Positions 1 through 7,594 of a stretch of 64,000 nucleotides of DNA are shown piece by piece. A program made the translations under genes and the position numbers. The stretch is from Breoghania corrubedonensis (lineage in GTDB: Bacteria; Pseudomonadota; Alphaproteobacteria; Rhizobiales; Stappiaceae), in NCBI RefSeq assembly GCF_003053845.1, contig NZ_QAYG01000002.1:310001-374000 (forward strand), given 5' to 3'. Every line of letters starts with the position of its first letter. The first letter of the stretch is position 1. A model generated the notes under the pieces. That model had not been told where the DNA came from. It did no database searches and saw only the letters and a list, made by a program, of their open reading frames with translations.

Positions 1-217
1 CGCGCAGCGTCATCGTGCCATCGCTCAAGATCACCAGCGCACCGCCCGTGTCGGTCTTCGCGCGTTCCACCGAAACGTCCGGCGGGTTGACGTCATGGGC
101 GTCGTTGGGCTCCACCGATCCGGCGAAAAGAAAGAAGATCAGCATCAGGAAGACGACGTTGATCAGCGCGATGGTGTTGTCGGTCCGCGCCCGTTCCATG
201 GGTTCGTGCATCCGCAT
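1..217 (-). CDS. second ExbD/TolR-like protein, 3' end beyond window
   Basis: This is the N-terminal 72 residues of a second ExbD/TolR-family protein, a subunit of the inner-membrane motor that uses the proton gradient to energise TonB. A short cytoplasmic tail is followed by one transmembrane helix at about residues 15-33 and then the start of a periplasmic domain. It begins 2 bases after the stop of the first ExbD, so the two are translationally coupled in the haem-uptake operon. At residue 20 it has Asn, where the first ExbD has the conserved membrane Asp (motif ALINVVF against SLIDVIF). The gene runs off the left edge. A tonB gene would be expected next, but that is inference. Confidence 0.85.
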   Translation of the reverse strand, partial: MRMHEPMERARTDNTIALINVVFLMLIFFLFAGSVEPNDAHDVNPPDVSVERAKTDTGGALVILSDGTMTLR

Positions 218-219
218 CG

Positions 220-612
220 CTATCTCCCCGCAACGAGAATGCTGGAAAGCTCGGCGGCCTCCACCGCATCCATGGCGCTTACCACGTCCTGCACGTTGGC
301 CTTCTCACCCGACAGGATCGCCACCTTCGCGATGTCGTTTTCCTTCAGCTCCGCCAGACGCGAAGCAAGATCCTCAAGCGTCACCGGCCGGCCGTTGAGA
401 TCCATCCGGCCTTCGCCATGGATGCGCAGGAGGGCGGGACGCGGGGCGTTGGTAGCCGTTGTCGCCGTTCCGCCGCCGCCCGACAGGGGCAACGCCTGGT
501 AGTGCGAGAACGTTGACGCCAGCATGAAGAACAACAGCAGCAGGAAGATGACGTCGATCAGCGACGTCAGTCCGATTGGTCGCCGTCTGGTTTTGGAATG
601 ACTAATGCGCAT
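220..612 (-). CDS. exbD: ExbD biopolymer transport protein
   Basis: ExbD-family protein of 130 residues. It works with ExbB and TonB to pass proton-motive force to outer-membrane receptors, here presumably the haem receptor of the same locus. A basic N-terminus (KTRRRP) is followed by one membrane helix at about residues 13-33 that carries the conserved Asp at residue 20 (LIDVIF), then a periplasmic domain. The ATG at 612 overlaps the ExbB stop by 11 bases; an alternative ATG lies at 624. The overlap implies coupled translation with exbB. Family and operon context agree well. Confidence 0.9.
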   Translation of the reverse strand: MRISHSKTRRRPIGLTSLIDVIFLLLLFFMLASTFSHYQALPLSGGGGTATTATNAPRPALLRIHGEGRMDLNGRPVTLEDLASRLAELKENDIAKVAILSGEKANVQDVVSAMDAVEAAELSSILVAGR

Positions 613-1318
613 GCCTGCGTCCATGGCTGGCGAGATCGACGACACCCACGGGGGCGGCTTCGGTCGGCTTGCCGGTGAAGAATGCGGTGACGAGGTCTTC
701 CATCGCTTGCTGCTCACGCTCGATGCGACCATCGCACCAGCCGACGAAGACAGAGGTCGGGATAGCGACGGCAAGCCCCACGGCGGTGGTCAGCAGCGCC
801 ACCCAGATGCCGCCTGCCAGCACAGAGGGATCGACATTCGCACCCGCCCCCTGCATGGACTGGAACGCCTGGATCATGCCCAGCACAGTGCCGAACAGGC
901 CGATCAGCGGCGCGGTCTGGGCAATCATGTCGAGCGGACGCAGGAACGAGCGCAGGTGCGCGAGCTTGTTGAGGCAGACGCGTTCGATGTCCTCGCGCAG
1001 CTGGGCCTCGGTGCCCCGGCCGTTGCTGGCACCGCGCACCAGATGGACGAGCACGTCGCCCAGCACCGAACGTTCACCGCCTACATGCTGCATCGCCGTC
1101 TCGCGCTCGCCCGAGATCCAGACCCTGAGGACCTTGCGCGCGTTGACGTGACGCCCGGTGCCGGCGGCGTGGAACTGGATGAGCTTGGCGAGCGCCAGAG
1201 CGAGCGTGATCACCGACAGCGCTCCCAGAAGCACCACCACCGGGCCCCCGGTGCGCGCGAGCTCAAGGATCGGGGCGAACATGTCCGCCAGGAACGGCGG
1301 CAGACCAGACGAATTCAT
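602..1318 (-). CDS. exbB: ExbB/TolQ/MotA-family proton channel protein
   Basis: A 238-residue MotA/TolQ/ExbB-family protein that forms the pentameric inner-membrane channel around ExbD. Hydrophobic segments lie near residues 24-46, 130-155 and 165-190. The family signature region APLIGLFGTVLGMIQAF, which holds the residues lining the proton path, is intact. An AGGAG Shine-Dalgarno sequence sits just upstream of the ATG at 1318. It lies downstream of the haem receptor and a small exported protein, and overlaps exbD, so it most likely serves TonB-dependent haem uptake. TolQ is less likely because no tol/pal genes are present. Confidence 0.92.
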   Translation of the reverse strand: MNSSGLPPFLADMFAPILELARTGGPVVVLLGALSVITLALALAKLIQFHAAGTGRHVNARKVLRVWISGERETAMQHVGGERSVLGDVLVHLVRGASNGRGTEAQLREDIERVCLNKLAHLRSFLRPLDMIAQTAPLIGLFGTVLGMIQAFQSMQGAGANVDPSVLAGGIWVALLTTAVGLAVAIPTSVFVGWCDGRIEREQQAMEDLVTAFFTGKPTEAAPVGVVDLASHGRRHAH

Positions 1319-1395
1319 GGCGAACTCCTAATGGCTGAAGCCGGAGGTCCGGCTGCTGGCTTGCGGCAACCCGGGCCGGGGCCTTCGAACCGGTG

Positions 1396-1839
1396 TTAAA
1401 GACTGAGGCCGATGTCGATCCGGCTGCTTGTCTTCAGGTTGGCAAGACAGGAAGCCGGGTCCACCCCCTCTCCCTTGCAGGTGCGCACGTCGTTGACCAG
1501 AACGGCGGAAACCTTGTCGCACGCGCGCTTGGCGATGTTGAAACGCAGAACCCGGGTCTTGCCGGCCGGCATCGCACCAAGGCTCAGCGCGGACATGTCG
1601 GAGACGCCGCCGGCCGCGTCGAAGACCACGATATCAAGGCCGAAGTCGGACAGCGCCTTGTCGAAGCCGTTGCGTGCGACAAGCGTCGCCTGGCAGGCCG
1701 AGCCGACGGTGGAGGCCCCGTTGAGCTCCAGCGTGATCTGGCCATCCGCGGCAATGGCGGGGCCGATCGCGGCAAGCCCCGTCGCCAGAGCGGCGGCGGC
1801 GCAAAGGGAAGTAAGGCGGGCTCGGCTGCTGCCGCTCAT
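1396..1839 (-). CDS. small exported protein with four cysteines, haem-locus associated
   Basis: A 147-residue protein of unknown function. The start at 1839 is chosen because it gives a clean signal peptide (about residues 1-31, ending AIAA) and has an AAAGG sequence upstream. The mature part of about 116 residues contains four Cys (one early, then ACD, TCK and SCL near the C-terminus), which could form two disulphides. Its predicted beta character resembles an immunoglobulin-like domain, but that is only an impression. It lies between the haem receptor and exbB on the same strand, so a periplasmic helper role in haem uptake is plausible. No family recognised. Confidence 0.8.
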   Translation of the reverse strand: MSGSSRARLTSLCAAAALATGLAAIGPAIAADGQITLELNGASTVGSACQATLVARNGFDKALSDFGLDIVVFDAAGGVSDMSALSLGAMPAGKTRVLRFNIAKRACDKVSAVLVNDVRTCKGEGVDPASCLANLKTSSRIDIGLSL

Positions 1840-2041
1840 GGGCTGGCCTTTCGGTTGGCGGAACGTCGCATCGCACTGGTGCATGGACAAGAACTCCTTC
1901 GTCGGCCGCGTGCGCCAGGCAGGGGCTTGCATCACCCCGTGTCCCTTCGCCTTTGCGCGGCGCGTGCCGGAACGGTCGAACCGCCCCGGCACTGGTTATC
2001 GTCATCGACGGCGCGCGGAAAAGCGCGCCTGCGATCGTCTG

Positions 2042-4072
2042 TCAGCCGCCCAGACGGGCGCGCAACGTGAACTTTACCGCCAGCCCCGCTCCCGCATCGG
2101 AGTCGAGATAGGGCTGGTACTGGTGGTCGAAGAGATTGTCGACGTTCAGACCGAGCTGCAGATCGTCACGCGGCTTGTAGGTGGCGAAAAGATTGACCAG
2201 GCCATAGCCCTTGGCCGGCGTGTCCGACCTTTTCTGCGAATCGACCGCATCGACCTGGAAGCCGACAGTCGCATCGACATCGGCGAGCGGGCGGAAGCCG
2301 ACCGTGGTCAGCAGCCGGTTGGCGGGGATGGTCGTCAGATAGTCGCCCGTATCCACGTCCTCGCCGCGCTGGTGCTGACCGGAAAGACCGAGGAACATCC
2401 AGCCCAAGTCGTAGCTGGCTTCCAGTTCCCAGCCCTCGATGAGGGCGTTTGCGATGTTCTGGTACTGGTAGCACATGAAGGTCATGGTGTTGGTGCAGCC
2501 GCTCGACTGCAGCGCCGCGTCGATGTAGTCGTCCACGCGGTTGTGGAAATAGGCCGCCTTCAACCTGATCCGGTCGTTTGGCCGGATAAGGCCGTCACGC
2601 CGGTAGTTGATACCGATTTCCTTGTTGTGGGCGGTCTCCGGCTTGAGATCCGTATTCGGCAGGAAATCGAGGTAGCCACCGGGATGAGTGCCGGAAATCA
2701 GCGTCTCGGTGATCGACGGCGAGCGATAACCCTCCGCATAGGTGCCATAGAGCTGAAGCCCGTCGAGGAAGGTGCGCTCGAAGGGGGAGAAGCCCACGGT
2801 GATCTTGGGTGAGACGTGGTCGCCGGAGGATTCCGTGCCCATGCCCTGCAGCGAATAGGCGTCGTAGCGCAGCCCCGCGATCAGCTCCACCACGTTCTGG
2901 TAGTCGATGCGATGCTGCACGAAGGCGCCATAGACCTTGCGCTGGCCGTTCGGGGTGTAGAAATCGGCGCTGCCGCCGGAAACGTCCGTGACGTCGACAT
3001 AGTCGAAGAAGCCATCGAAGCCGACCGTTGTCTCGTGCGCGAAGTTGCCGGTAGCGAAACGCGAGGTATTGTTGACGTCGAGACCGTAGGTGTCGATGCG
3101 GAAACTGCGGTCCCCGCCGGCGAGCGAGCCGGTGAGATAGGTCTGGTCGAGTTTGGTGTTCGTCCAGTAGCCGCTCGCGGCGATGTCAAACCAGTCGTTG
3201 TCGAGTGCGCGATAGCGGTATTTGGCGCTGATCGTGTTGTCGGAGACCTCGTTGTCGTAATTGGTCGTGGTCGGATCGCCGGAGGAATAGTCGGTGTAGT
3301 AGGTGATCGCGCCCAGTTCCAGTGAATGGCCGTTGCCCGGATCGATCTCCGCCTTGACCATGCCCGAGGCTATTTCGTTGGCGGAATTGTAGACCTCGCC
3401 GCCATTGCCGTTCTCGTAGCGCCAGTTCTTGCGGTAGACGACGCTGCCCAGCAGACCGAACGCCTCGCCGATGCGCGTGGCTCCCGTCGCCCCCTGCGCC
3501 CAGCCATTGTTCGTGGAAAAGCGCGAAAAGCTCTCCGCCGCCCACGTCTCGCCCGGCTTGAGGAAGGTGGAAGCCTTCTTGGTCTCGAAATTGACGACGC
3601 CGCCGATCGCACCCGACCCGTAGGCGTTGGCGACCGGACCGCGCGTCACCGTCGCCGTGTCGAGGAATTCCGGCTCGAAGAAGACGGATCCGCCGGCCAG
3701 GCTGTGGCCGCTCGCCTGGAAGTTCTGCCGCGCGCCATCGACATTGACCGCGACCCGGCCAAACCCGGATAGGCCGCGAATGTTGATGGCGACGCCGGGG
3801 GAATCGGCCACCTGCTCCACCTCGAGACCGGGAACCGAATTCAGCACGTCGCCGAGACTGTCGGCACCCGACAGGTCGACCGTCTCGGCGCTCACCACGC
3901 TTTCGGAAGCCAGCGCATTGATCGCCGCCTCTTCGGTTCGCGTGGCGCTCACCGTGATCGTGTCCAGCAGGATCGTTCCTGTTTCCTGCGCCATCACCGC
4001 GTGTTCCGTACCCAGACCGGCCAGTGCGGTCGCGGCCATAAACGAGGCCATTCGCCAATTCATCAGACGCAT
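2042..4072 (-). CDS. hmuR: TonB-dependent haem/haemoglobin receptor
   Basis: A 676-residue outer-membrane receptor. After a signal peptide (about 1-28) there is a TonB-box-like segment (DTITVSATRTEE), a plug domain (about 45-165) and a 22-strand barrel ending in an aromatic/charged C-terminus (FTLRARLGG). The region GYRSPSITE ... THPGGY ... LPNTDLKPE resembles the FRAP-His-NPNL haem-binding region of the HmuR/HemR family. It is divergent from hmuPTUV and heads the operon with ExbB and the two ExbD proteins. It probably moves haem into the periplasm for HmuT. An AGAAGAG sequence precedes the ATG. The haem specificity rests on family motif and context. Confidence 0.9.
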   Translation of the reverse strand: MRLMNWRMASFMAATALAGLGTEHAVMAQETGTILLDTITVSATRTEEAAINALASESVVSAETVDLSGADSLGDVLNSVPGLEVEQVADSPGVAINIRGLSGFGRVAVNVDGARQNFQASGHSLAGGSVFFEPEFLDTATVTRGPVANAYGSGAIGGVVNFETKKASTFLKPGETWAAESFSRFSTNNGWAQGATGATRIGEAFGLLGSVVYRKNWRYENGNGGEVYNSANEIASGMVKAEIDPGNGHSLELGAITYYTDYSSGDPTTTNYDNEVSDNTISAKYRYRALDNDWFDIAASGYWTNTKLDQTYLTGSLAGGDRSFRIDTYGLDVNNTSRFATGNFAHETTVGFDGFFDYVDVTDVSGGSADFYTPNGQRKVYGAFVQHRIDYQNVVELIAGLRYDAYSLQGMGTESSGDHVSPKITVGFSPFERTFLDGLQLYGTYAEGYRSPSITETLISGTHPGGYLDFLPNTDLKPETAHNKEIGINYRRDGLIRPNDRIRLKAAYFHNRVDDYIDAALQSSGCTNTMTFMCYQYQNIANALIEGWELEASYDLGWMFLGLSGQHQRGEDVDTGDYLTTIPANRLLTTVGFRPLADVDATVGFQVDAVDSQKRSDTPAKGYGLVNLFATYKPRDDLQLGLNVDNLFDHQYQPYLDSDAGAGLAVKFTLRARLGG

Positions 4073-4395
4073 CGTCGCTCTTCTCTGGTTCGCGTAAATC
4101 GTGGACCAAAGGGCTTGGCTGGCGACTACGTCCGTCGTGTCCAGTGTTCGCTTGCTACCCCCGGATCAAGACGCCGGCCTCGTGAACCCCCTCCGTTTCC
4201 GGCGAATTTCAAAGACTCGACACCTCGGTCATTGCCTTCCTACATAAACATGAGTATTTGAGTCAAGAATACAGTGTTGAGAAACACTTACATTGGAATC
4301 CTTCAAATCCGACAGCTGGAGCACAGGAAGGCATGGAACGCCCTGATCGATATGTACCGGTGGGAGATTTCGCATCCAACTACGGAGACGCGGTC
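4073..4395. promoter_or_regulatory. divergent hmuR/hmuP control region with candidate iron-responsive sites
   Basis: This gap holds the promoters of the two haem-uptake transcripts. TGA-N9-TCA occurs at 4251-4265 and fits the core of the IRO box bound by RirA in rhizobia. Directly after it is a perfect inverted repeat, AGTGTT-gaga-AACACT, at 4273-4288. Either could be an operator for an iron or haem regulator (RirA, Irr or Fur/Mur). The six fixed bases of the IRO core can occur by chance, so the assignment is weak. The area around 4240-4310 is clearly more AT-rich than its surroundings, as expected of a promoter. Confidence 0.4.
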
Positions 4396-4584
4396 ATGAC
4401 ACGTCACTCACTGCGCCCCAGCGGCGAAGCCCCGACCAAGCCTGCGCGGAAGATCGCGGAAGAGCCGAGAACCCTCGACAGCGAGACCCTCTTCAAGGGA
4501 GAGCGGGAACTTCGGATCATGCACGGCGGCGCCTGTTACCGGCTGACGATCACCCGGCTGAACAAGCTCATCCTGACCAAGTGA
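4396..4584 (+). CDS. hmuP: haemin uptake protein HmuP/HemP
   Basis: A 62-residue protein. Its C-terminal 38 residues match the HemP family core (SETLFKGERELRI, GGACYRL, ITRLNKLILTK). In Bradyrhizobium and Burkholderia relatives, HmuP is needed for expression or function of haem uptake. The start at 4396 is preferred over the upstream in-frame codon at 4258 because it has a GGAGACG ribosome site and gives the usual family length. It is followed by a tandem-repeat spacer and then hmuT. Confidence 0.88.
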   Translation: MTRHSLRPSGEAPTKPARKIAEEPRTLDSETLFKGERELRIMHGGACYRLTITRLNKLILTK

Positions 4585-4589
4585 ACCGT

Positions 4590-4669
4590 CCCGCCTGATG
4601 GCAACCCCGCCTGATGGCAACCCCGCCTGATGGCCCGCCCACCCGATAGCAAGCCCACCTGTTAGCAAG
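4590..4669. repeat. five tandem 16-bp repeats between hmuP and hmuT
   Basis: Five head-to-tail copies of a 16-base unit fill the spacer exactly: 4590-4605, 4606-4621, 4622-4637, 4638-4653 and 4654-4669. The first two are identical (CCCGCCTGATGGCAAC), the third differs in its last three bases, and copies four and five share the end pattern TAGCAAG. The array starts 6 bases after the hmuP stop and ends 9 bases before the hmuT ATG, so the last copy supplies the AAGAG-like ribosome site of hmuT. It is not coding: the unit is not a multiple of three. Confidence 0.9.
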
Positions 4670-4678
4670 AGTGTGAAC

Positions 4679-5566
4679 ATGATCGCCTCTCGCCTGCGCC
4701 GCCCGTCCCGAGGCGCCGTTCTCGCCGTCCTCACCCTTGTCGGCCTCTCCCCCACGTCCTTCGCCGCCGATACGTCCGCTGCGGCCGGCGCCCCTTCCCG
4801 CATCGTCTCCATCGGCGGCTCGGTGACCGAAATCGTCTATGCGCTCGGCCAGCAGAAACGCCTCGTCGCGGTGGACACGACCAGCATCCACCCGCGCGAG
4901 GCGAGCGAACTGCCGAATGTCGGCTACATGCGCCAGCTCGCTGCCGAAGGCGTTCTCGCGCTCGATCCGGACCTGATTCTCGCGATCGAGGGATCCGGCC
5001 CGCCGCCGGCCGTTCAGGTCCTGAAGGCGAGTGCGGTGCCCTTCACAGAAGTGCCGGAAAGCCACAGCGCCGAAGGCGTACTGGAAAAGATCACCGTGGT
5101 CGGCAAGGCGCTTGGCGTGCCCGCCCGCGCCGACGCGCTGAAGGCGGAGGTTTCCGCCGACTTCGAGGCGACCGCCAAGGCCGTCGCCAAGGCGAAGACG
5201 AAACCGGGCGTGCTGTTTCTGCTGTCGGTTGGCAGCGGCCGCATGCTGGCCGCCGGTTCCCATTCCGCAGCAGACGCGGTCATCGACCTGGCCGGCGGTC
5301 ACAACGTGCTGGCGTCCTTCGACGGCTACAAGCCGGTCAACGCGGAAGCGCTTGTGGCGGCATCACCCGACTACATCGTCGCCATGACGCGGCCGGGCGT
5401 CGATCCGAGCGACGACATCCGCGCGCTGCCCGGCATCGAGCTGACGCCGGCGGGCAAGAACGACCGCATTGTCACGGTGGACGGGCAGACCCTGCTCGGC
5501 TTCGGCCCCCACACGGCGGCCGCGATACGCGAGCTGGCGCGCCGTATCGGCACGCTCACCGAGTGA
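4679..5566 (+). CDS. hmuT: haem ABC transporter substrate-binding protein HmuT
   Basis: A 295-residue periplasmic haem-binding protein of the cluster-14 (FhuD/BtuF-like) class. Signal peptide about residues 1-30 (ending SFAA). Two globular lobes follow, with family segments near SIGGSVTEIVYALG, LPNVGYMRQLAAEG and the long helix VPARADALKAEV. It collects haem behind HmuR and delivers it to HmuUV. The ATG at 4679 has AAGAG seven bases upstream; a GTG at 4673 is the alternative. hmuU follows 22 bases after the stop. Confidence 0.92.
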   Translation: MIASRLRRPSRGAVLAVLTLVGLSPTSFAADTSAAAGAPSRIVSIGGSVTEIVYALGQQKRLVAVDTTSIHPREASELPNVGYMRQLAAEGVLALDPDLILAIEGSGPPPAVQVLKASAVPFTEVPESHSAEGVLEKITVVGKALGVPARADALKAEVSADFEATAKAVAKAKTKPGVLFLLSVGSGRMLAAGSHSAADAVIDLAGGHNVLASFDGYKPVNAEALVAASPDYIVAMTRPGVDPSDDIRALPGIELTPAGKNDRIVTVDGQTLLGFGPHTAAAIRELARRIGTLTE

Positions 5567-5588
5567 CGGCTTGCGCAAGGACCGACCG

Positions 5589-6683
5589 ATGGTGATCGCA
5601 ATCCCCGATGAGAACGCTGGCACGGCATCGGTGGCCGAAAGGCGCGCGTGGCGGCGACGCATGTCGATACCGGTGCTGGTGGCGCTGCTTGCCGCGGCAA
5701 TCGTGGCCTCGGCAACGATCGGCGCGACGGACGTCTCGTTCAACGGGGCGTTCAAGGCTGTCGGCCAGGCGCTCGGATGGGAAACGGGAGCGACCCTGCG
5801 CGATCGCGTCGTCCTGTTCGACATCCGCCTGCCGCGCACGGTGATGGGCATAATGGTCGGTGCCGGGCTCGCGATGGCGGGCGCGATGATGCAGGGGCTC
5901 TTCCGCAATCCACTGGCGGATCCGGCGCTGATCGGCATCTCGGCCGGCGCGGCGCTCGCCGCCGTTTCGGTGATCGTGCTCATCGCCGGGGCGGGACTGG
6001 CCCTGCCGGCATGGCTGGTGCCGCATCTGCTGCCCGTCTCCGCCTTTTTCGGCAGCCTTGTCGTGACGACGGCGCTCTATTCCGTCGCCACCCGCGCGGG
6101 CCGCACGTCAGTCGCCACCATGCTGCTGGCCGGCATCGCGTTCGCCGCGCTCGCCATGGCGCTGACGGGCCTCATCGTCTTCCACTCCGACGACACGCAG
6201 CTGCGTGACTTCACCTTCTGGAACATGGGATCGCTCGGCGGGGCGACATGGACGCGGGTTGCCGGCATCGCGCCTTTCGTGCTCATGACCGTCCTCGCCC
6301 TCCCCTTCATCGGCAACGGGCTCAACGCGCTGCTGCTGGGCGAGGCGGAAGCCTTTCACATGGGCTATTCCCCCGAACGGCTGAAACGCTGGATCGTGGT
6401 GCTTGCGGCTGCCGCCACCGGAGCCGCCGTCGCAGGCGCCGGGGTCATCGGCTTTGTCGGCATCGTCGTCCCGCACATCCTTCGACAGGTGTTGGGCGCC
6501 GACAACCGCCTGCTGCTGCCGGCCTCGGCCCTGCTCGGCGCCGCGCTGCTGATCTTCGCCGATATCCTCAGCCGCCTGCTGGTCGCGCCGGCCGAACTTC
6601 CCATCGGCATCATCACCGCCGTCATTGGCGCGCCGGTCTTCATCTCGATCCTGCTGCGCCGCCGCTCGGTCATCGACATATAG
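5589..6683 (+). CDS. hmuU: haem ABC transporter permease HmuU
   Basis: A 364-residue FecCD-family inner-membrane permease with about nine or ten hydrophobic segments. Family hallmarks are visible: LPRTVMGIMVGAGLAMAGAMMQGLFRNPLADP, the GxSxGA-like stretch LIGISAGAALA, and GFVGIVVPHILR near the C-terminus, which contacts the ATPase. The ATG at 5589 follows AAGGA. It forms the haem channel with HmuV and is separated from hmuV by only 11 bases. Start codons further upstream would run into hmuT and are rejected. Confidence 0.93.
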   Translation: MVIAIPDENAGTASVAERRAWRRRMSIPVLVALLAAAIVASATIGATDVSFNGAFKAVGQALGWETGATLRDRVVLFDIRLPRTVMGIMVGAGLAMAGAMMQGLFRNPLADPALIGISAGAALAAVSVIVLIAGAGLALPAWLVPHLLPVSAFFGSLVVTTALYSVATRAGRTSVATMLLAGIAFAALAMALTGLIVFHSDDTQLRDFTFWNMGSLGGATWTRVAGIAPFVLMTVLALPFIGNGLNALLLGEAEAFHMGYSPERLKRWIVVLAAAATGAAVAGAGVIGFVGIVVPHILRQVLGADNRLLLPASALLGAALLIFADILSRLLVAPAELPIGIITAVIGAPVFISILLRRRSVIDI

Positions 6684-6694
6684 GAGCGGCGACC

Positions 6695-7465
6695 ATGATC
6701 GAAGCACACCACCTCACCCTTCGTCTGGGCCGGGCGACCATCCTGGATAATGTCTCGCTTGCAGCGCCCGCGGGAAAGCTCACGGTGCTGATCGGCCCAA
6801 ACGGGGCCGGCAAGTCCACCGCACTCAAATGCCTGACCGGCGAGCTGCGCCCCGATGGCGGCACGGTGATGCTTGCCGGGCGCGCGATCGACACGCTTTC
6901 CGCGGGCGAACTGGCGCGGCGGCGGGCGGTGCTTCCCCAGTCCTCCGTCCTGTCCTTTCCCTTCACCGTCGCGGAAGTCGTGGAACTCGGGCTCAGGGCC
7001 GGCCAGCGCCGCCCATCGGAACGCGCGATCGCGCAGGATGCGCTCGATCTCGTCGGCATGCGGGGCTTTTCCGACCGGCTTTACCAGACACTTTCGGGCG
7101 GCGAACAGCAGCGGGTGCATCTGGCCCGCGTGCTGACGCAGGTCTGGGAGCCGGTTGCCGAAGACGGCCCGCGCTATCTCTTCCTCGACGAACCCACATC
7201 CAGCCTCGACATCCGCCACCAGATCGACGTGCTGGAGATCGCGACGGGCTTTGCGCGACGCGGCGGCGGCGTTGTCGTGGTGCTCCACGATCTGGAACTC
7301 GCCGCCTCCTATGCGGATCGGCTGATCGTGCTGCAGCGCGGGCGGGTGGTGGCCACGGGAGACGACGCGCACGCGATCGTCGCCCCTGACCTGCTCCGCT
7401 CCGTCTACGGCCTCGACGACGCGATGATCGCAAAGCGCTGGCCCGCGATGGCGCAGGCCCGATAG
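6695..7465 (+). CDS. hmuV: haem ABC transporter ATP-binding protein HmuV
   Basis: A 256-residue ABC ATPase. Walker A GPNGAGKS at residues 34-41, signature LSGGEQQR near 140, Walker B YLFLDEPTS near 165 and an H-loop histidine in VLHDL near 200. Together with HmuU it drives haem import. It is the last gene of hmuPTUV; a GAGCGGCGACC stretch before the ATG at 6695 is a weak ribosome site. Downstream at 7510-7528 is a small AGAGCC/GGCTCT hairpin without a T-run. No haem-degrading enzyme (hmuS/hmuQ) was found nearby. Confidence 0.93.
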   Translation: MIEAHHLTLRLGRATILDNVSLAAPAGKLTVLIGPNGAGKSTALKCLTGELRPDGGTVMLAGRAIDTLSAGELARRRAVLPQSSVLSFPFTVAEVVELGLRAGQRRPSERAIAQDALDLVGMRGFSDRLYQTLSGGEQQRVHLARVLTQVWEPVAEDGPRYLFLDEPTSSLDIRHQIDVLEIATGFARRGGGVVVVLHDLELAASYADRLIVLQRGRVVATGDDAHAIVAPDLLRSVYGLDDAMIAKRWPAMAQAR

Positions 7466-7539
7466 CACCACGCGCCCGGGAGCGAGCCGGGAACCGGGGA
7501 TCCTCCGAGAGAGCCTTGTCGCGGCTCTGACGCATCGTT

Positions 7540-7570
7540 ATGAGATCATCGGAAACCGCATTGATCTCAT
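7540..7570. promoter_or_regulatory. perfect inverted repeat upstream of exported hydrolase
   Basis: ATGAGATCA at 7540-7548 and its exact complement TGATCTCAT at 7562-7570 are separated by 13 bases and lie just upstream of the hydrolase start at 7595. This could be an operator or an mRNA hairpin. There is no matching regulator in the window. Confidence 0.35.
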
Positions 7571-7594
7571 TTCACGTGTCGAGAGAGACCCGAG

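Noticed and set aside
4590-4669. CRISPR array
   Set aside because: Units are directly abutting with no spacers and only 16 bases long; it is a tandem repeat.
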